Below are positions 1 through 7,560 of a stretch of 64,000 nucleotides of DNA, one piece after another (position 1 is the first letter of the stretch; every line of letters begins with the position of its first letter). The DNA is from a bacterium. Its GTDB lineage: Bacteria > Sysuimicrobiota > Sysuimicrobiia > Sysuimicrobiales > Segetimicrobiaceae. The notes under the pieces were generated by a model. That model searched no databases, was not told the DNA's origin, and was given only the letters and a program-made list of their open reading frames with translations. The DNA lies in the NCBI GenBank assembly GCA_035691305.1, contig DASSJF010000077.1, forward strand, positions 1-64,000, written 5' to 3'. The translations under genes were made by a program, and so were the position numbers.

Positions 1-29
1 CGCCGTTTCTCGGGGTACGGGAGTTCTGA
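1..29 (+). CDS. 3' tail of upstream gene (partial), probably another hydrogenase subunit
   Basis: An open frame enters from the left edge and ends at a TGA at 27-29 that shares its A with the ATG of the hydrogenase delta subunit. The visible residues are PFLGVREF. The one-base overlap indicates an operon. In group 3b hydrogenases the delta gene usually follows the beta and gamma (FeS and FAD/NAD(P)) subunit genes, so gamma is the likely identity. That is inference from context; eight residues are too few for recognition. Confidence 0.3.
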
Positions 30-937
30 TGGCCGCGCGACGTCGTGCCCCGGCGAAACGCCGAGCCCGGGCCGCCCGGGCGCCGGCGGGCGCTCAGCGG
101 CCGCGCCGGCCGACACTCGCGGTCTGGAAGTTCGCGTCCTGCGACGGGTGCCAGCTCACCTTGCTGTCGTGTGAAGACGAACTGCTGACCCTCGCCGGCC
201 GGGTCGACATCGCGTACTTCTTGGAGGCGTCGCGGGGCACCGTCGGGGGGCCCTACGACGTCTCGCTCGTCGAGGGGTCGATCACCACGGCGCACGACGC
301 CGAGCGGATTCGGCAGGTCCGGCGCGCGTCGCGCTTCCTCGTCACGATCGGCGCGTGCGCAACCGCGGGCGGGATCCAGACGCTCCGGAACTTTCAGGAC
401 GTCGACGAGTTCACCCGCGCCGTCTACGCGCGGCCCGACTACATCAAGACGCTCGCAACCTCGACCCCGATCTCGGCGCACGTCAAGGTCGACTTCGAGC
501 TCCAGGGCTGCCCCATCAACAAGGCGCAGCTGCTGGAGGTGCTGGGCGCCCATCTCCAGGGGCGCGCGCCCCAGGTCCGCAACCACAGCGTCTGCGTCGA
601 GTGCAAGCGGCGCGGGACCGTGTGCGTGATGGTCGCGCGCGGCACGCCCTGCCTCGGCCCGGTGACGCACGCCGGATGCGGCGCCATCTGTCCCGCCTAC
701 GACCGGGGCTGCTACGGGTGCTACGGGCCGATGGAGAGCCCCAACACGGCCTCGCTCACGGGCTGGTGGCGTCACCTCGGCGTGCCGGACGCCGCGATCG
801 CGCGCGCCTATCGCGGCATCAACGGCCACCGGGAGCCGTTCCGGAAGGCGGCCGAGGCGCTTGGGACCCCGCCGGAAGTGCCCGCCGGCGGCGGCGTGTC
901 CGACGACGCGACGGCCGGTGACACCGATGCCCGCTAA
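29..937 (+). CDS. hydD: [NiFe] hydrogenase small (delta) subunit, group 3b/sulfhydrogenase type
   Basis: 302 aa electron-transfer subunit that carries Fe-S clusters from the NiFe centre to the diaphorase subunits of a cytoplasmic NAD(P)-linked hydrogenase. The proximal-cluster motif CDGCQ is at residues 38-42 and a further Cys lies in [11 protein letters not shown] Cys-rich C-terminal half has [29 protein letters not shown] and RGCYGCYGP, the pattern of HydD in sulfhydrogenases. A basic Arg/Ala-rich N-terminal stretch of about 28 residues precedes the conserved core and is not a Tat signal, so the protein should be cytoplasmic. The ATG overlaps the upstream stop by one base. The next gene starts inside this one. 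The group 3b assignment rests on the Cys pattern and is fairly secure; the FeS and NAD(P) subunits lie outside the window. Confidence 0.9.
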   Translation: MAARRRAPAKRRARAARAPAGAQRPRRPTLAVWKFASCDGCQLTLLSCEDELLTLAGRVDIAYFLEASRGTVGGPYDVSLVEGSITTAHDAERIRQVRRASRFLVTIGACATAGGIQTLRNFQDVDEFTRAVYARPDYIKTLATSTPISAHVKVDFELQGCPINKAQLLEVLGAHLQGRAPQVRNHSVCVECKRRGTVCVMVARGTPCLGPVTHAGCGAICPAYDRGCYGCYGPMESPNTASLTGWWRHLGVPDAAIARAYRGINGHREPFRKAAEALGTPPEVPAGGGVSDDATAGDTDAR

Positions 938-2237
938 GCGCCGCACGATCAAGGTCGACGCCCTCGCCCGGGTCGAGGGCGAGGGCGCGCTGTACGTGCG
1001 CACCGAGGGCGCTCGGGTGGCCGAAGTGCGCCTCGATATCTACGAGCCGCCGCGGTTCTTCGAGGCCTTCCTGCGCGGCCGCGCCTTCACCGAAGCGCCC
1101 GACATCACGGCACGCATCTGCGGCATCTGCCCGGTCGCCTACCAGATGAGCGCGTGTCGCGCGCTGGAAGATGCCTGCGGCGTGCGCGTGGACGGCCAGA
1201 TCCGGGCGCTGCGGCGCCTGCTCTACTGCGGCGAGTGGATCGAGAGCCACGCCCTGCACATCTACATGCTGCACGCGCCGGACTTCCTCGGCTACGCAAG
1301 CATCGTCGAGATGGCGCGCGATCATCCGAAGATCGCGGAGCGCGGGCTCGCGCTGAAGAAGGCCGGCAACGAGCTGATGCGCCTCGTGGGCGGCCGGGAA
1401 ATCCATCCCATCAACGTGCGCGTCGGCGGATTCTACCGCGCCCCCTCGCGGGCGGAGCTGGACGGCATGGCCGACCGCCTCCGGCGGGCCCGCGACGACG
1501 CCGTGGCGACCGCGCGGTGGGTCGGCGGTTTCGAGTTTCCGGACTTCGAGCAGCCGTACGACTTCGTCGCGTTGCGGCCGTCCGGCGTGCCGGCCCCAGA
1601 GTACCCGATCGACGACGGCCGCATCGTAAGCAGCGGCGGGCTCGACCTCGCGGTCGCGGAGTACCTCGAGCACTTCGTGGAAGAGCACGTCGAACGCTCC
1701 AACGCGCTGCATTCGCGCCTTCGCACCGGAAGCTCGTATCTCGTCGGCCCGCTCGCGCGCTACAACCTGAACTTCGACGCGCTCTCCGGGCCCGCGAAGA
1801 CCGCCGCGCGCGACGCGGGCCTCGGGCCGGCGTGCCGGAACCCGTTCCGGAGCATCATCGTCCGCGCGGTCGAGCTCGTCTACGCCTGCGACGAGGCGCT
1901 GCGCCTGATCGCCGGCTACGAACCCCCGCCGCGGCCGTTCGCCGACGCGCGGCCGGCGCCCGGGGCGACGGGGCACGGGTGCACCGAGGCGCCGCGGGGG
2001 ATTCTGTACCACCGCTACGCGATCGACGAGCACGGCCTCATTCAGGACGCGCGCATCGTGCCGCCCACGTCACAGAACCAGGCGCAGATCGAGGCGGACC
2101 TCCGCGAGATCGTGCAGCGGTCGCTCGCGCTGCCGGACGACCGCCTCACGCTCCGCTGCGAGCAGGCCGTCCGCAACTACGATCCGTGCATCTCCTGCGC
2201 CACGCACTTCCTGCGTCTCCACGTCGACCGTGGGTGA
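927..2237 (+). CDS. hydA: [NiFe] hydrogenase large (alpha) subunit
   Basis: 436 aa catalytic subunit binding the NiFe(CN)2CO centre. The N-terminal L1 motif is [15 protein letters not shown] and the C-terminal L2 motif is DPCISCATH, so all four Ni-ligating Cys are present and encoded by TGC or TGT, not TGA. Nine residues follow the final His of L2. This is the peptide removed by the endopeptidase encoded next, so the enzyme should be made as a precursor. I chose the ATG at 927, which overlaps the delta gene by 11 bases and gives [21 protein letters not shown] longer in-frame start at 861 would add a low-complexity stretch lying within the upstream gene. VEGEGALYV is the usual N-terminal conserved box. 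Confidence 0.92.
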   Translation: MPAKRRTIKVDALARVEGEGALYVRTEGARVAEVRLDIYEPPRFFEAFLRGRAFTEAPDITARICGICPVAYQMSACRALEDACGVRVDGQIRALRRLLYCGEWIESHALHIYMLHAPDFLGYASIVEMARDHPKIAERGLALKKAGNELMRLVGGREIHPINVRVGGFYRAPSRAELDGMADRLRRARDDAVATARWVGGFEFPDFEQPYDFVALRPSGVPAPEYPIDDGRIVSSGGLDLAVAEYLEHFVEEHVERSNALHSRLRTGSSYLVGPLARYNLNFDALSGPAKTAARDAGLGPACRNPFRSIIVRAVELVYACDEALRLIAGYEPPPRPFADARPAPGATGHGCTEAPRGILYHRYAIDEHGLIQDARIVPPTSQNQAQIEADLREIVQRSLALPDDRLTLRCEQAVRNYDPCISCATHFLRLHVDRG

Positions 2238-2808
2238 CGAACCGGCTGTGATTTCGTCGTGGTCGGCTTCGATTTCACGGCTGCCGGTCCCGGAGTCGGC
2301 CGGCGGTCCGCCGGCCGACCTCCGCGTGCGCGTCGTGGGCGTGGGGAACCGGTTCCGCGGGGACGACGGCGCCGGCCTCGCCGCCGCGCAGCGGCTCGGC
2401 GAGGCCGCGAACGTCCCGGTCACGCTGCTCGACGCGATCGGCGACGGGACGGCGCTCCTCGAAGTCTGGCGGGAGGTCGACACCGTCATCGTGCTCGACG
2501 CGATGCGGTCCGGCGCGGCGCCCGGCACGGTGCGCCGCCTCGGCGGCGCCGGGGGCACGCCGGCGGCGGTCGCGGCGGCCCTGGGCGCCGGCCGGCGCAC
2601 CGGATCGACGCACGGCCTCGGTGTCGCGGAGGCGATTGCGCTCGGCGAGGCGCTGGGGCGGCTGCCGCGGCGCCTCGTCGTCATCGCGATCGAGGGCGCG
2701 CGTTTCGACACCGGCGGGATCCTGTCGCCCGAGGTCGAGCGCGCCCTCGACCGCGCGGTGGGCCTCGGCCTCGAGGAGGTCGCGCATGTGCATCGCGCTG
2801 CCCGGTAA
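2230..2808 (+). CDS. hydrogenase maturation endopeptidase (HycI/HyaD family)
   Basis: 192 aa protease that cleaves the C-terminal peptide of the large subunit after Ni insertion. The conserved Ni-sensing acidic residues are in [13 protein letters not shown] (about residues 36-48) and [10 protein letters not shown] (about 86-95). The family's C-terminal [10 protein letters not shown] box is present. A GTG start overlaps the large-subunit stop by eight bases, which implies translational coupling. The first 30 residues do not resemble the family and correspond to a short GC-rich repeat element (separate entry). An alternative is initiation just before RVRVVGVGN, but no good start codon is visible there. 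Confidence 0.88.
   Translation: MGDEPAVISSWSASISRLPVPESAGGPPADLRVRVVGVGNRFRGDDGAGLAAAQRLGEAANVPVTLLDAIGDGTALLEVWREVDTVIVLDAMRSGAAPGTVRRLGGAGGTPAAVAAALGAGRRTGSTHGLGVAEAIALGEALGRLPRRLVVIAIEGARFDTGGILSPEVERALDRAVGLGLEEVAHVHRAAR
2242..2320 (+). repeat. dispersed GC-rich repeat, copy A, inside the start of a coding region
   Basis: One of four related sequences in the window. The first half matches copy B (about 23 of 26 bases, starting CCGGCTGTGATTTCGTCGTG). A second GATTTC unit at 2270-2287 matches copy D (about 21 of 24 bases). It ends in a near-perfect palindrome, GGCCGGCGG-T-CCGCCGGCC, at about 2299-2317. It lies in the 5' end of the hydrogenase endopeptidase gene and is read in frame. Similarity was judged by eye. 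Confidence 0.55.
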
Positions 2809-3049
2809 GATCCTGGAGATCGTCGACGGCGCCGCGCGCACGGCCCGCGTCGACGTCCGCGGCATCCCGCGGACGGTCCGCCTCGGCCTCCTCGACGCGC
2901 GGCCGGGCGACTGGGTGCTGGTGAGCCTCGGGCTCGCGCTGGAGCGGATCAGCGAGGCCGACGCCGCCGAGACCCTGCGCCTGCTCGACGAGCTGGAGGA
3001 CGGGGCGCTCGCGCAGGTCGACGCCGGAAGCCCGGAGGCCCGGCCGTAG
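2786..3049 (+). CDS. hypC: hydrogenase assembly chaperone HypC/HupF
   Basis: 87 aa. HypC carries the Fe(CN)2CO unit with HypD and delivers it to the apo large subunit through its N-terminal Cys. The signature [10 protein letters not shown] is at the very N-terminus, which fixes the ATG at 2786. A GAGGAGG ribosome-binding site sits 6-7 bases upstream inside the previous gene, and the two genes overlap by 23 bases. The length is typical. Its usual partners hypD, hypE and hypF are not in this window. Confidence 0.93.
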   Translation: MCIALPGKILEIVDGAARTARVDVRGIPRTVRLGLLDARPGDWVLVSLGLALERISEADAAETLRLLDELEDGALAQVDAGSPEARP

Positions 3050-3070
3050 GCCGCGCAGGAGGGAGCGGCC

Positions 3071-3433
3071 GTGCACGAACTGTCGATCGCCGTGGACCTG
3101 GTCGAGCTGGCCGCGGAGCGGGCCGGGGAGATCGGCGGCCGGCGCGTTGAAGCCGTCCACGTCCGCCTCGGGGCGCTCGCCGGCGTCGTCGAGGAATCCC
3201 TGCGGTTCTCGTTCGACCTCGCGGCCGGCGGGACGCCGGTCGACGGCGCGCGGCTCGTCGTCGAGCGCGTACCGGTCACCGTCTTCTGCGCCGCCTGCGG
3301 GGCCGAGCGGATCCTCGAAGAGCCGCTCCGGTTCCGCTGCCCGGTGTGTGGCGCGCCCGCGGGCGACGTCGTACGCGGACGGGAAATCGTGCTGACGGCC
3401 CTGGAGGTGGACGACGATGCCCCGGATCGTTGA
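3071..3433 (+). CDS. hypA: hydrogenase nickel-insertion protein HypA
   Basis: 120 aa nickel metallochaperone working with HypB. The N-terminal MHELSIA supplies the Ni-binding His2. The zinc site is two CxxC pairs, CAAC and CPVC, at about residues 77-97. It uses a GTG start at 3071 with an AGGAGGGAG ribosome-binding site about 6 bases upstream. The 3' end overlaps hypB by 17 bases. Confidence 0.93.
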   Translation: MHELSIAVDLVELAAERAGEIGGRRVEAVHVRLGALAGVVEESLRFSFDLAAGGTPVDGARLVVERVPVTVFCAACGAERILEEPLRFRCPVCGAPAGDVVRGREIVLTALEVDDDAPDR

Positions 3434-4091
3434 TGTCCGCCGGAACGTGCTGGCGAAAAACGACGCCCTCGCCGCCGGGCTGCGCGCGAGGTTCGCGGAC
3501 GCCGGCGTCTGCGTGGTGACGCTCGTGTCGAGCCCCGGCGCGGGCAAGACCGCGCTGCTCGCCGAGACGCTCAGGCGGCTCGGGACCCGCGTCCGCGTCG
3601 CCGCCCTGGTCGGCGACCTCGCGACCGACCATGACGCCGTGCGCCTGCGGGCCGCCGGCGCACCGGTGCGGCAGATCACGACCGGGACCGTGTGCCATCT
3701 GGATGCCTCGATGGTGGAGCGCGCGCTCGAGGGCTGGGATCTCCGCTCGCTCGACCTGCTCTTCATCGAAAACGTCGGCAACCTGGTCTGTCCCGCGTCT
3801 TACGATCTCGGCGAAGACCTGCGCGCCGTCCTGCTCTCCGTGACCGAAGGAGAAGACAAGCCGGTGAAATATCCCGTGATCTTCCACGGCGCCGACCTGG
3901 CCGTGATCACGAAGGTCGATCTCGCGGAGGCGGCCGGTTACGACGAAGCGCTGGCGCGCGGCTACCTCGAGGCGGTGCGCCCGGGACTCGAGGGGCTGCG
4001 CGTCTCCGTGAAAACCGGCGAGGGCCTGACGGCCTGGCTGTCGCGTCTCGACGCCGGGCTCGCCGCAAAGCGCGCCGGCGCGCCCGCGTGA
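3417..4091 (+). CDS. hypB: hydrogenase nickel-incorporation GTPase HypB
   Basis: 224 aa SIMIBI-class GTPase that powers Ni transfer from HypA to the hydrogenase large subunit. The P-loop is SSPGAGKTALL at about residues 39-49, followed by GDLATDHDAVRLRAAGAPVRQITTG with the switch/metal residues and a NVGNLVCPA box. The NKxD-type base-recognition segment reads VITKVDLAEA. It lacks the N-terminal CxxCGC Ni site of E. coli HypB and any His-rich stretch, so it is the minimal form without Ni storage. It overlaps hypA upstream and shares a GTGA overlap with the following transporter gene. Confidence 0.92.
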   Translation: MPRIVDVRRNVLAKNDALAAGLRARFADAGVCVVTLVSSPGAGKTALLAETLRRLGTRVRVAALVGDLATDHDAVRLRAAGAPVRQITTGTVCHLDASMVERALEGWDLRSLDLLFIENVGNLVCPASYDLGEDLRAVLLSVTEGEDKPVKYPVIFHGADLAVITKVDLAEAAGYDEALARGYLEAVRPGLEGLRVSVKTGEGLTAWLSRLDAGLAAKRAGAPA

Positions 4092-5116
4092 CGGCCGGGG
4101 CGGCGCGGACCGCGGAGACCGGCCGCGACCCGCGGCTGGGGTATCAGTTCGCGGCGCTCAACGCGGTGATCAGCGGCTTCGCCGTCTACGTCAACAACGT
4201 CGGCGTGCGGATGTTTGCGGACTCCACGCTGTACACCGCGCTCAAGAACGGCGTGGTCGCCGTCGCGGTGGTGCTGCCGTTTCTCGTCAGCCGCTCCCGG
4301 CGCGCGGAGCTGGCGCGGCTCAACGGCGCGCAGTGGAGCCTGCTCGTGCTCATCGCCCTCGTCGCGGGCAGCCTCGCCTACGGCGTGGACTTCCGCGGGC
4401 GTCAGATCAGCACGGCGACGACGGCCGCGGTGATCGGCCACGCGCAGTTTCTGCTGGTCGCGGCGCTGGCGGCCGCCTTCCTCGGCGAGCGGTTCCCGCG
4501 GACGGTCCCCGTAGCGCTCGCCGTGCTGGCGGCGGGGTTGACGCTCGGCGTCCGGGTTCACGACGTGCGCCTCGACGCCGGGGTGCCGCTGCTCGCGGCG
4601 GGCACGGTGCTCTTCGCCGTGGGCGCCGTGTTGATCAAGGTGGCGCTCCGCACCGTCTCGGTCGCGACGGTGGTCGCGGTCAAAATGGCGCTCGGCGCCG
4701 CGCTGCTCTTCGCCTATCTTGCGGCCACCGGCGGCCTCGCCGCCGCGGCCCACCTCTCCCGGTTGCAATGGGGATTTGTCCTCGTCACCGGGCTCATCTT
4801 GCTCGCGTTTACGCTCACCGCGGTCGCCGGCCTGCGCCACGCCTCGGCCACGGGGGTGGCGGCGATCTCGGCCGGGGCGCCGATTGTGACCGCCGCGCTC
4901 GTCGCGACAACACGCCGCCTGCCGATTCACGCAGAGCAGCTGCTCGGGTTCGGCCTTGTGCTGGCCGCCCTCCTCACCGTGTACGGTGTCGGAGCCGCCG
5001 AGGAAGGCCGGACGCTCACGCCAGCCGGGCGAACGCCTCCGCGATTTGGTCCAGCGCCTTCCCGGCGGTCGCGTCCCCGGCCATCTCGCGGGTCAGACAC
5101 TGCCGCATATTCGTGA
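4088..5116 (+). CDS. DMT-superfamily (EamA) transporter
   Basis: 342 aa membrane protein with about ten hydrophobic helices in two EamA-like halves, for example VVAVAVVLPFLVS, FLLVAALAAAFLGERF and TVYGVGAA. The ERFP motif ending the first half is typical of the drug/metabolite transporter family. The substrate cannot be read from sequence. The GTG start overlaps the hypB stop (GTGA), so it is probably co-transcribed with the hydrogenase genes, and Ni or cofactor supply is one speculative role. The last 35 residues are Arg/Pro/Ser-rich and overlap the convergent repressor gene by 101 bases, so the biological end may be loosely constrained. Confidence 0.75.
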   Translation: MTAGAARTAETGRDPRLGYQFAALNAVISGFAVYVNNVGVRMFADSTLYTALKNGVVAVAVVLPFLVSRSRRAELARLNGAQWSLLVLIALVAGSLAYGVDFRGRQISTATTAAVIGHAQFLLVAALAAAFLGERFPRTVPVALAVLAAGLTLGVRVHDVRLDAGVPLLAAGTVLFAVGAVLIKVALRTVSVATVVAVKMALGAALLFAYLAATGGLAAAAHLSRLQWGFVLVTGLILLAFTLTAVAGLRHASATGVAAISAGAPIVTAALVATTRRLPIHAEQLLGFGLVLAALLTVYGVGAAEEGRTLTPAGRTPPRFGPAPSRRSRPRPSRGSDTAAYS

Positions 5117-5321
5117 CGAGGAGGCGAACCGCGACCTTCTCCAGCGCCGATTTCGCGGCAAAGAGCTGCTGAGCCACGACTTCGCAAGACGCGCCTTCCT
5201 CGAGCAGCCGCTGGAGGCCGCGAATCTGCCCCTCGACGCGGCGCAACCGGGCCAGCAGGGCCGCGTGCTCCGGCGTCGCCGCCCGCTTCCTCCGTTCCAG
5301 GGGGGTTATGCCTGCCGCCAT
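5016..5321 (-). CDS. cstR: CsoR/RcnR-family repressor, CstR (persulfide-sensor)-like
   Basis: 101 aa all-helical DNA-binding protein. The core is LARLRRVEGQIRGLQRLLEE, then Cys46, Asn71 and Cys75. In copper-sensing CsoR the ligands are Cys, His and Cys with 29 residues between the two Cys and His four before the second. Here the spacing is identical but the His is Asn. Loss of the His with retention of both Cys is what distinguishes CstR, which senses persulfides and polysulfides. It is the last gene of a sulfide-oxidation operon, and a CsoR/CstR-type palindrome lies upstream of that operon. The ATG at 5321 gives the family's normal length. The sensing role is inference from residues and context. 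Confidence 0.82.
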   Translation of the reverse strand: MAAGITPLERRKRAATPEHAALLARLRRVEGQIRGLQRLLEEGASCEVVAQQLFAAKSALEKVAVRLLVTNMRQCLTREMAGDATAGKALDQIAEAFARLA

Positions 5322-5443
5322 GCGTCCCTCGCCGGCGCGACGAGGACGAACCCTGAGCGGTGCTTCCGTCGCAAGAAGATCCCCCCTCGATCGTGCCCCG
5401 CGCGCTCGGATCTCTCCCGCGGCACTCGCGCGCGCGGAGCCGG

Positions 5444-6652
5444 TCACGCCGCCGGCCGCGCCTGCCGCGGCGGGGGCGCGGTCCGGCCGCGCCGGTCGGG
5501 ATCCGTGCGAGCGAAGTACCAATCGAACATCGGCTCCAGCCATCCGCGCAGGCTGAGCCAGTAGATGTGGGCCATCATCATCTTCATCATGTGGCTGATG
5601 CGGCTCGGCTCGATGTGCTGGACCGGCGCCGTGTACGAGCCGACGACAAACGTGCCCTTCCCGTACGCGAGGTCGACGGCGCAGTGCGTGCGGCCGTTGA
5701 ACCGCGCCCGCGCGCCGTCAAGGATCTCCGCGACCACTTTGGCCTCGAGATGCGCCCCGACGCCGGCTTTGGACGTGGGCAGATTCGTCGCGTCGCCGAT
5801 CGCAAAGGCGTCGTCGAAGCCCTTGATGCGCAGCGTCTCCTTGTCGGCCACGACGAACCGGTTGGCGTCCAGCGCCTCCGCGGGCTCGTAGGCGATGTCC
5901 GCGCCCACGAACGGCGGAATGAGAATCGGCAGGTCGTACTGCACCTCTTCGCCTTCGATCGAGTAGATCGTGCGGGCCGCCGGGTCGATTCGGTCGACGT
6001 CGAAGAACGGCATGATCTCGATGCCCCGGTCGCGCATGATCGGCTCGACGATGGCGTTCATCGGTTCCGCCGGGTAGGCGCGCGGGTACGGCGAGATGAA
6101 CACGAGCCGCGTGCGCCGGCGCAGCCCCCGGCGGCGCACCAACTCCTCGGCCAGGAGCATGCCCTCCACGGGCGACGGCGGGCACTTGATCACCGGCGAG
6201 GTCTGTCCCAGCACAATCGTGCCGCCGCGGAACGCGTCCAGGCCGGCCCAGACCTTCTGCGCCCACGCGACGCTGCTGTGATAGTTGCCGAACTGCTCGT
6301 TGACCTCCTCGAGACCCGGGATCTGCGACGGGTCGGTCCGTACGCCCGTGGCCACGACGAGGGCGTCGTAGTCGTACCGGGCGCCCCCCTCCGTGGCGAC
6401 GGTGCGTCCCGCCAGGTCGATCCGGCTCACCGGTTCCTGAACAAACCGCACGCGGCGGTCCAGGAGGCGGCGTTCGTCGCGCAGGATGTTCGGGCCGGCA
6501 TTCTTGAAGGCGACGTAGAGGAGCGCCGGCTGAAACATGTGCTGCGGCGACTTGCTGAGCACGGTGACCTCGAAGCGCCGCCGGCGCTGTGCGAGCATGT
6601 TGGCCAGCATCGTGGCGCCCGAGCCGCCTCCGACGATCACCACGCGCTTCAT
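5444..6652 (-). CDS. sqr: sulfide:quinone oxidoreductase-like FAD protein
   Basis: 402 aa. The N-terminal Rossmann FAD motif VVIVGGGSGATML, the middle box VVATGVRTDPSQIPG and the C-terminal FAD box AFAIGDATNLPTSKAG mark the SQR/NDH-2 group of pyridine-nucleotide-disulfide oxidoreductases. Cys157 (VIKCPPSPVEG) and Cys324 (RTHCAVDLAYG) fit two of the SQR redox cysteines; the first of the classical three is absent. The C-terminal HMMKMMMAHIYWLSLRGWL is an amphipathic membrane-contact helix. It should oxidise sulfide at the membrane and pass electrons to quinone. ATG 6652 is preferred over GTG 6661 because a GAGGTGA ribosome-binding site lies about 6 bases upstream of it. Neighbours tusA, dsrE and cstR support sulfur metabolism. 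Confidence 0.85.
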   Translation of the reverse strand: MKRVVIVGGGSGATMLANMLAQRRRRFEVTVLSKSPQHMFQPALLYVAFKNAGPNILRDERRLLDRRVRFVQEPVSRIDLAGRTVATEGGARYDYDALVVATGVRTDPSQIPGLEEVNEQFGNYHSSVAWAQKVWAGLDAFRGGTIVLGQTSPVIKCPPSPVEGMLLAEELVRRRGLRRRTRLVFISPYPRAYPAEPMNAIVEPIMRDRGIEIMPFFDVDRIDPAARTIYSIEGEEVQYDLPILIPPFVGADIAYEPAEALDANRFVVADKETLRIKGFDDAFAIGDATNLPTSKAGVGAHLEAKVVAEILDGARARFNGRTHCAVDLAYGKGTFVVGSYTAPVQHIEPSRISHMMKMMMAHIYWLSLRGWLEPMFDWYFARTDPDRRGRTAPPPRQARPAA

Positions 6653-6662
6653 CGGAGTCACC

Positions 6663-6908
6663 TCACCGCCGCAGGATCTTGAGAATCGTGACGATCTTGT
6701 CCGGCTGGTCCTCGATCGAGACGATCTCGTTCTTCGTCTTGGCGGCCCACGCGCGCACGTCGGGTTTCACCCCGGGGTCGGTGGCCCACAGTTCGATCGT
6801 GTCGCCGACCTTGGAGCGCCGGTAGGCCATCGCCAGGTCGGTGATCGGTCCCGGGCAGGACGAACCCCGGGAATCTACCAGGGTGCGGGGCGCCGTTGTA
6901 CCGTCCAT
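6663..6908 (-). CDS. TusA-family sulfurtransferase
   Basis: 81 aa small sulfur carrier. The active-site motif SSCPGPITDL at about residues 16-25 holds the persulfide-carrying Cys in the CPxP context of TusA/SirA. The C-terminus (PDKIVTILKILRR) has the usual beta-strand. It lies between the DsrE-like and SQR genes on the same strand with gaps of 8 and 10 bases, so it is part of one operon. The likely role is transfer of sulfane sulfur made by SQR to downstream enzymes, paired with the DsrE-like protein. Confidence 0.88.
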   Translation of the reverse strand: MDGTTAPRTLVDSRGSSCPGPITDLAMAYRRSKVGDTIELWATDPGVKPDVRAWAAKTKNEIVSIEDQPDKIVTILKILRR

Positions 6909-6916
6909 GGTCCACC

Positions 6917-7369
6917 TCAGATGAAAAGCGTCTGGCCGTTTTCAGCCGCTTCGAGGAAGGTCGCGGCGCCGACGACGTCGTCGATGAGGTCGCCGAAGTC
7001 GTCCCGCTTGAGCCCCATCACCTCGGCCATCATGGAACACGCGTAGACCTTGGCGCCCAACTCCTTGGCCTGCCGGAGCATCGCGTCCCAGGGCTGGACG
7101 TTGGCGGCCTTCATGCCCTGGGCAAGCGCCGGGGCCATCGCGGCAAATTCCGCCGGAAACGGCAGGGCGTGGGGCTTCTTAGTGAACGCGAGCAGGCTGA
7201 ACCCCGTCACGAAGATGTTGACCTGCATCTCCATCGCCGCGGCGCCCTGCGCGAGCACGCCGAGCGGAATGAACTTGTCCGCGGTCCCGCTGAACATGAT
7301 GATCGAGAGCTTGCCGGTCGCGACGTTCCCGGCGTTCGCCTTCGCCGGCGCCTCCATCGTCTTACTCAT
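6917..7369 (-). CDS. DsrE/DsrF-family (DsrE2-like) sulfur-relay protein
   Basis: 150 aa. The first gene of the sulfur operon. A hydrophobic SIIMFSGTADKFIPLGVLAQ strand-helix opens the fold. The conserved Cys is in GAKVYACSMMAEVMGL, a motif typical of DsrE2/peroxiredoxin-like DsrE proteins that carry sulfur as a persulfide. A hydrophobic segment VNIFVTGFSLLAFTKK may associate with the membrane. The start ATG at 7369 follows an AGAGGAGG ribosome-binding site. Together with TusA it forms a typical rhodanese-free sulfur relay. The sulfur acceptor is not evident here. Confidence 0.83.
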   Translation of the reverse strand: MSKTMEAPAKANAGNVATGKLSIIMFSGTADKFIPLGVLAQGAAAMEMQVNIFVTGFSLLAFTKKPHALPFPAEFAAMAPALAQGMKAANVQPWDAMLRQAKELGAKVYACSMMAEVMGLKRDDFGDLIDDVVGAATFLEAAENGQTLFI

Positions 7370-7420
7370 CGCAGATGCCTCCTCTCACGGTCACAGCGAT
7401 CTCACACTTCGAAAGGTACG

Positions 7421-7436
7421 ATACTCCCGGGGGTAT
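7421..7436 (-). promoter_or_regulatory. CsoR/CstR-type operator palindrome upstream of the sulfur operon
   Basis: ATACTCCCGGGGGTAT is a 16-bp inverted repeat with one mismatched pair, built as ATAC-(C/G tract)-GTAT. This is the architecture of CsoR-family operators. It lies 52 bases upstream of the first gene of an operon whose last gene encodes a CstR-like repressor, so autoregulation is the simplest reading. The match was made by eye; binding is inferred. Confidence 0.65.
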
Positions 7437-7514
7437 AACCATCGGGCGGCCGTCGTATCGAGGGTACGGCGTCGGGCCGAATCGCAAACACGACTATCTG
7501 GAGCGACAATGCGA

Positions 7515-7543
7515 GGGCCCGGCGGTCTGCGACCGCCGGGCCC
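7515..7543 (-). terminator. GC hairpin downstream of formate-THF ligase
   Basis: A perfect 13-bp stem (GGGCCCGGCGGTC and its complement) with a TGC loop, 18 bases past the ligase stop on the minus strand and before the sulfur-operon promoter region. No real U-tract follows, only GCATTGTCG. It is placed like an intrinsic terminator. It could equally be a processing or mRNA 3'-end stabilising structure. Confidence 0.55.
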
Positions 7544-7560
7544 GGGTGCCGTCCACCTCG

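Noticed and set aside
1090-2220. NiFeSe hydrogenase (selenocysteine in the large subunit)
   Set aside because: All four Ni-ligating positions are encoded by ordinary Cys codons, and the gene has no in-frame TGA.
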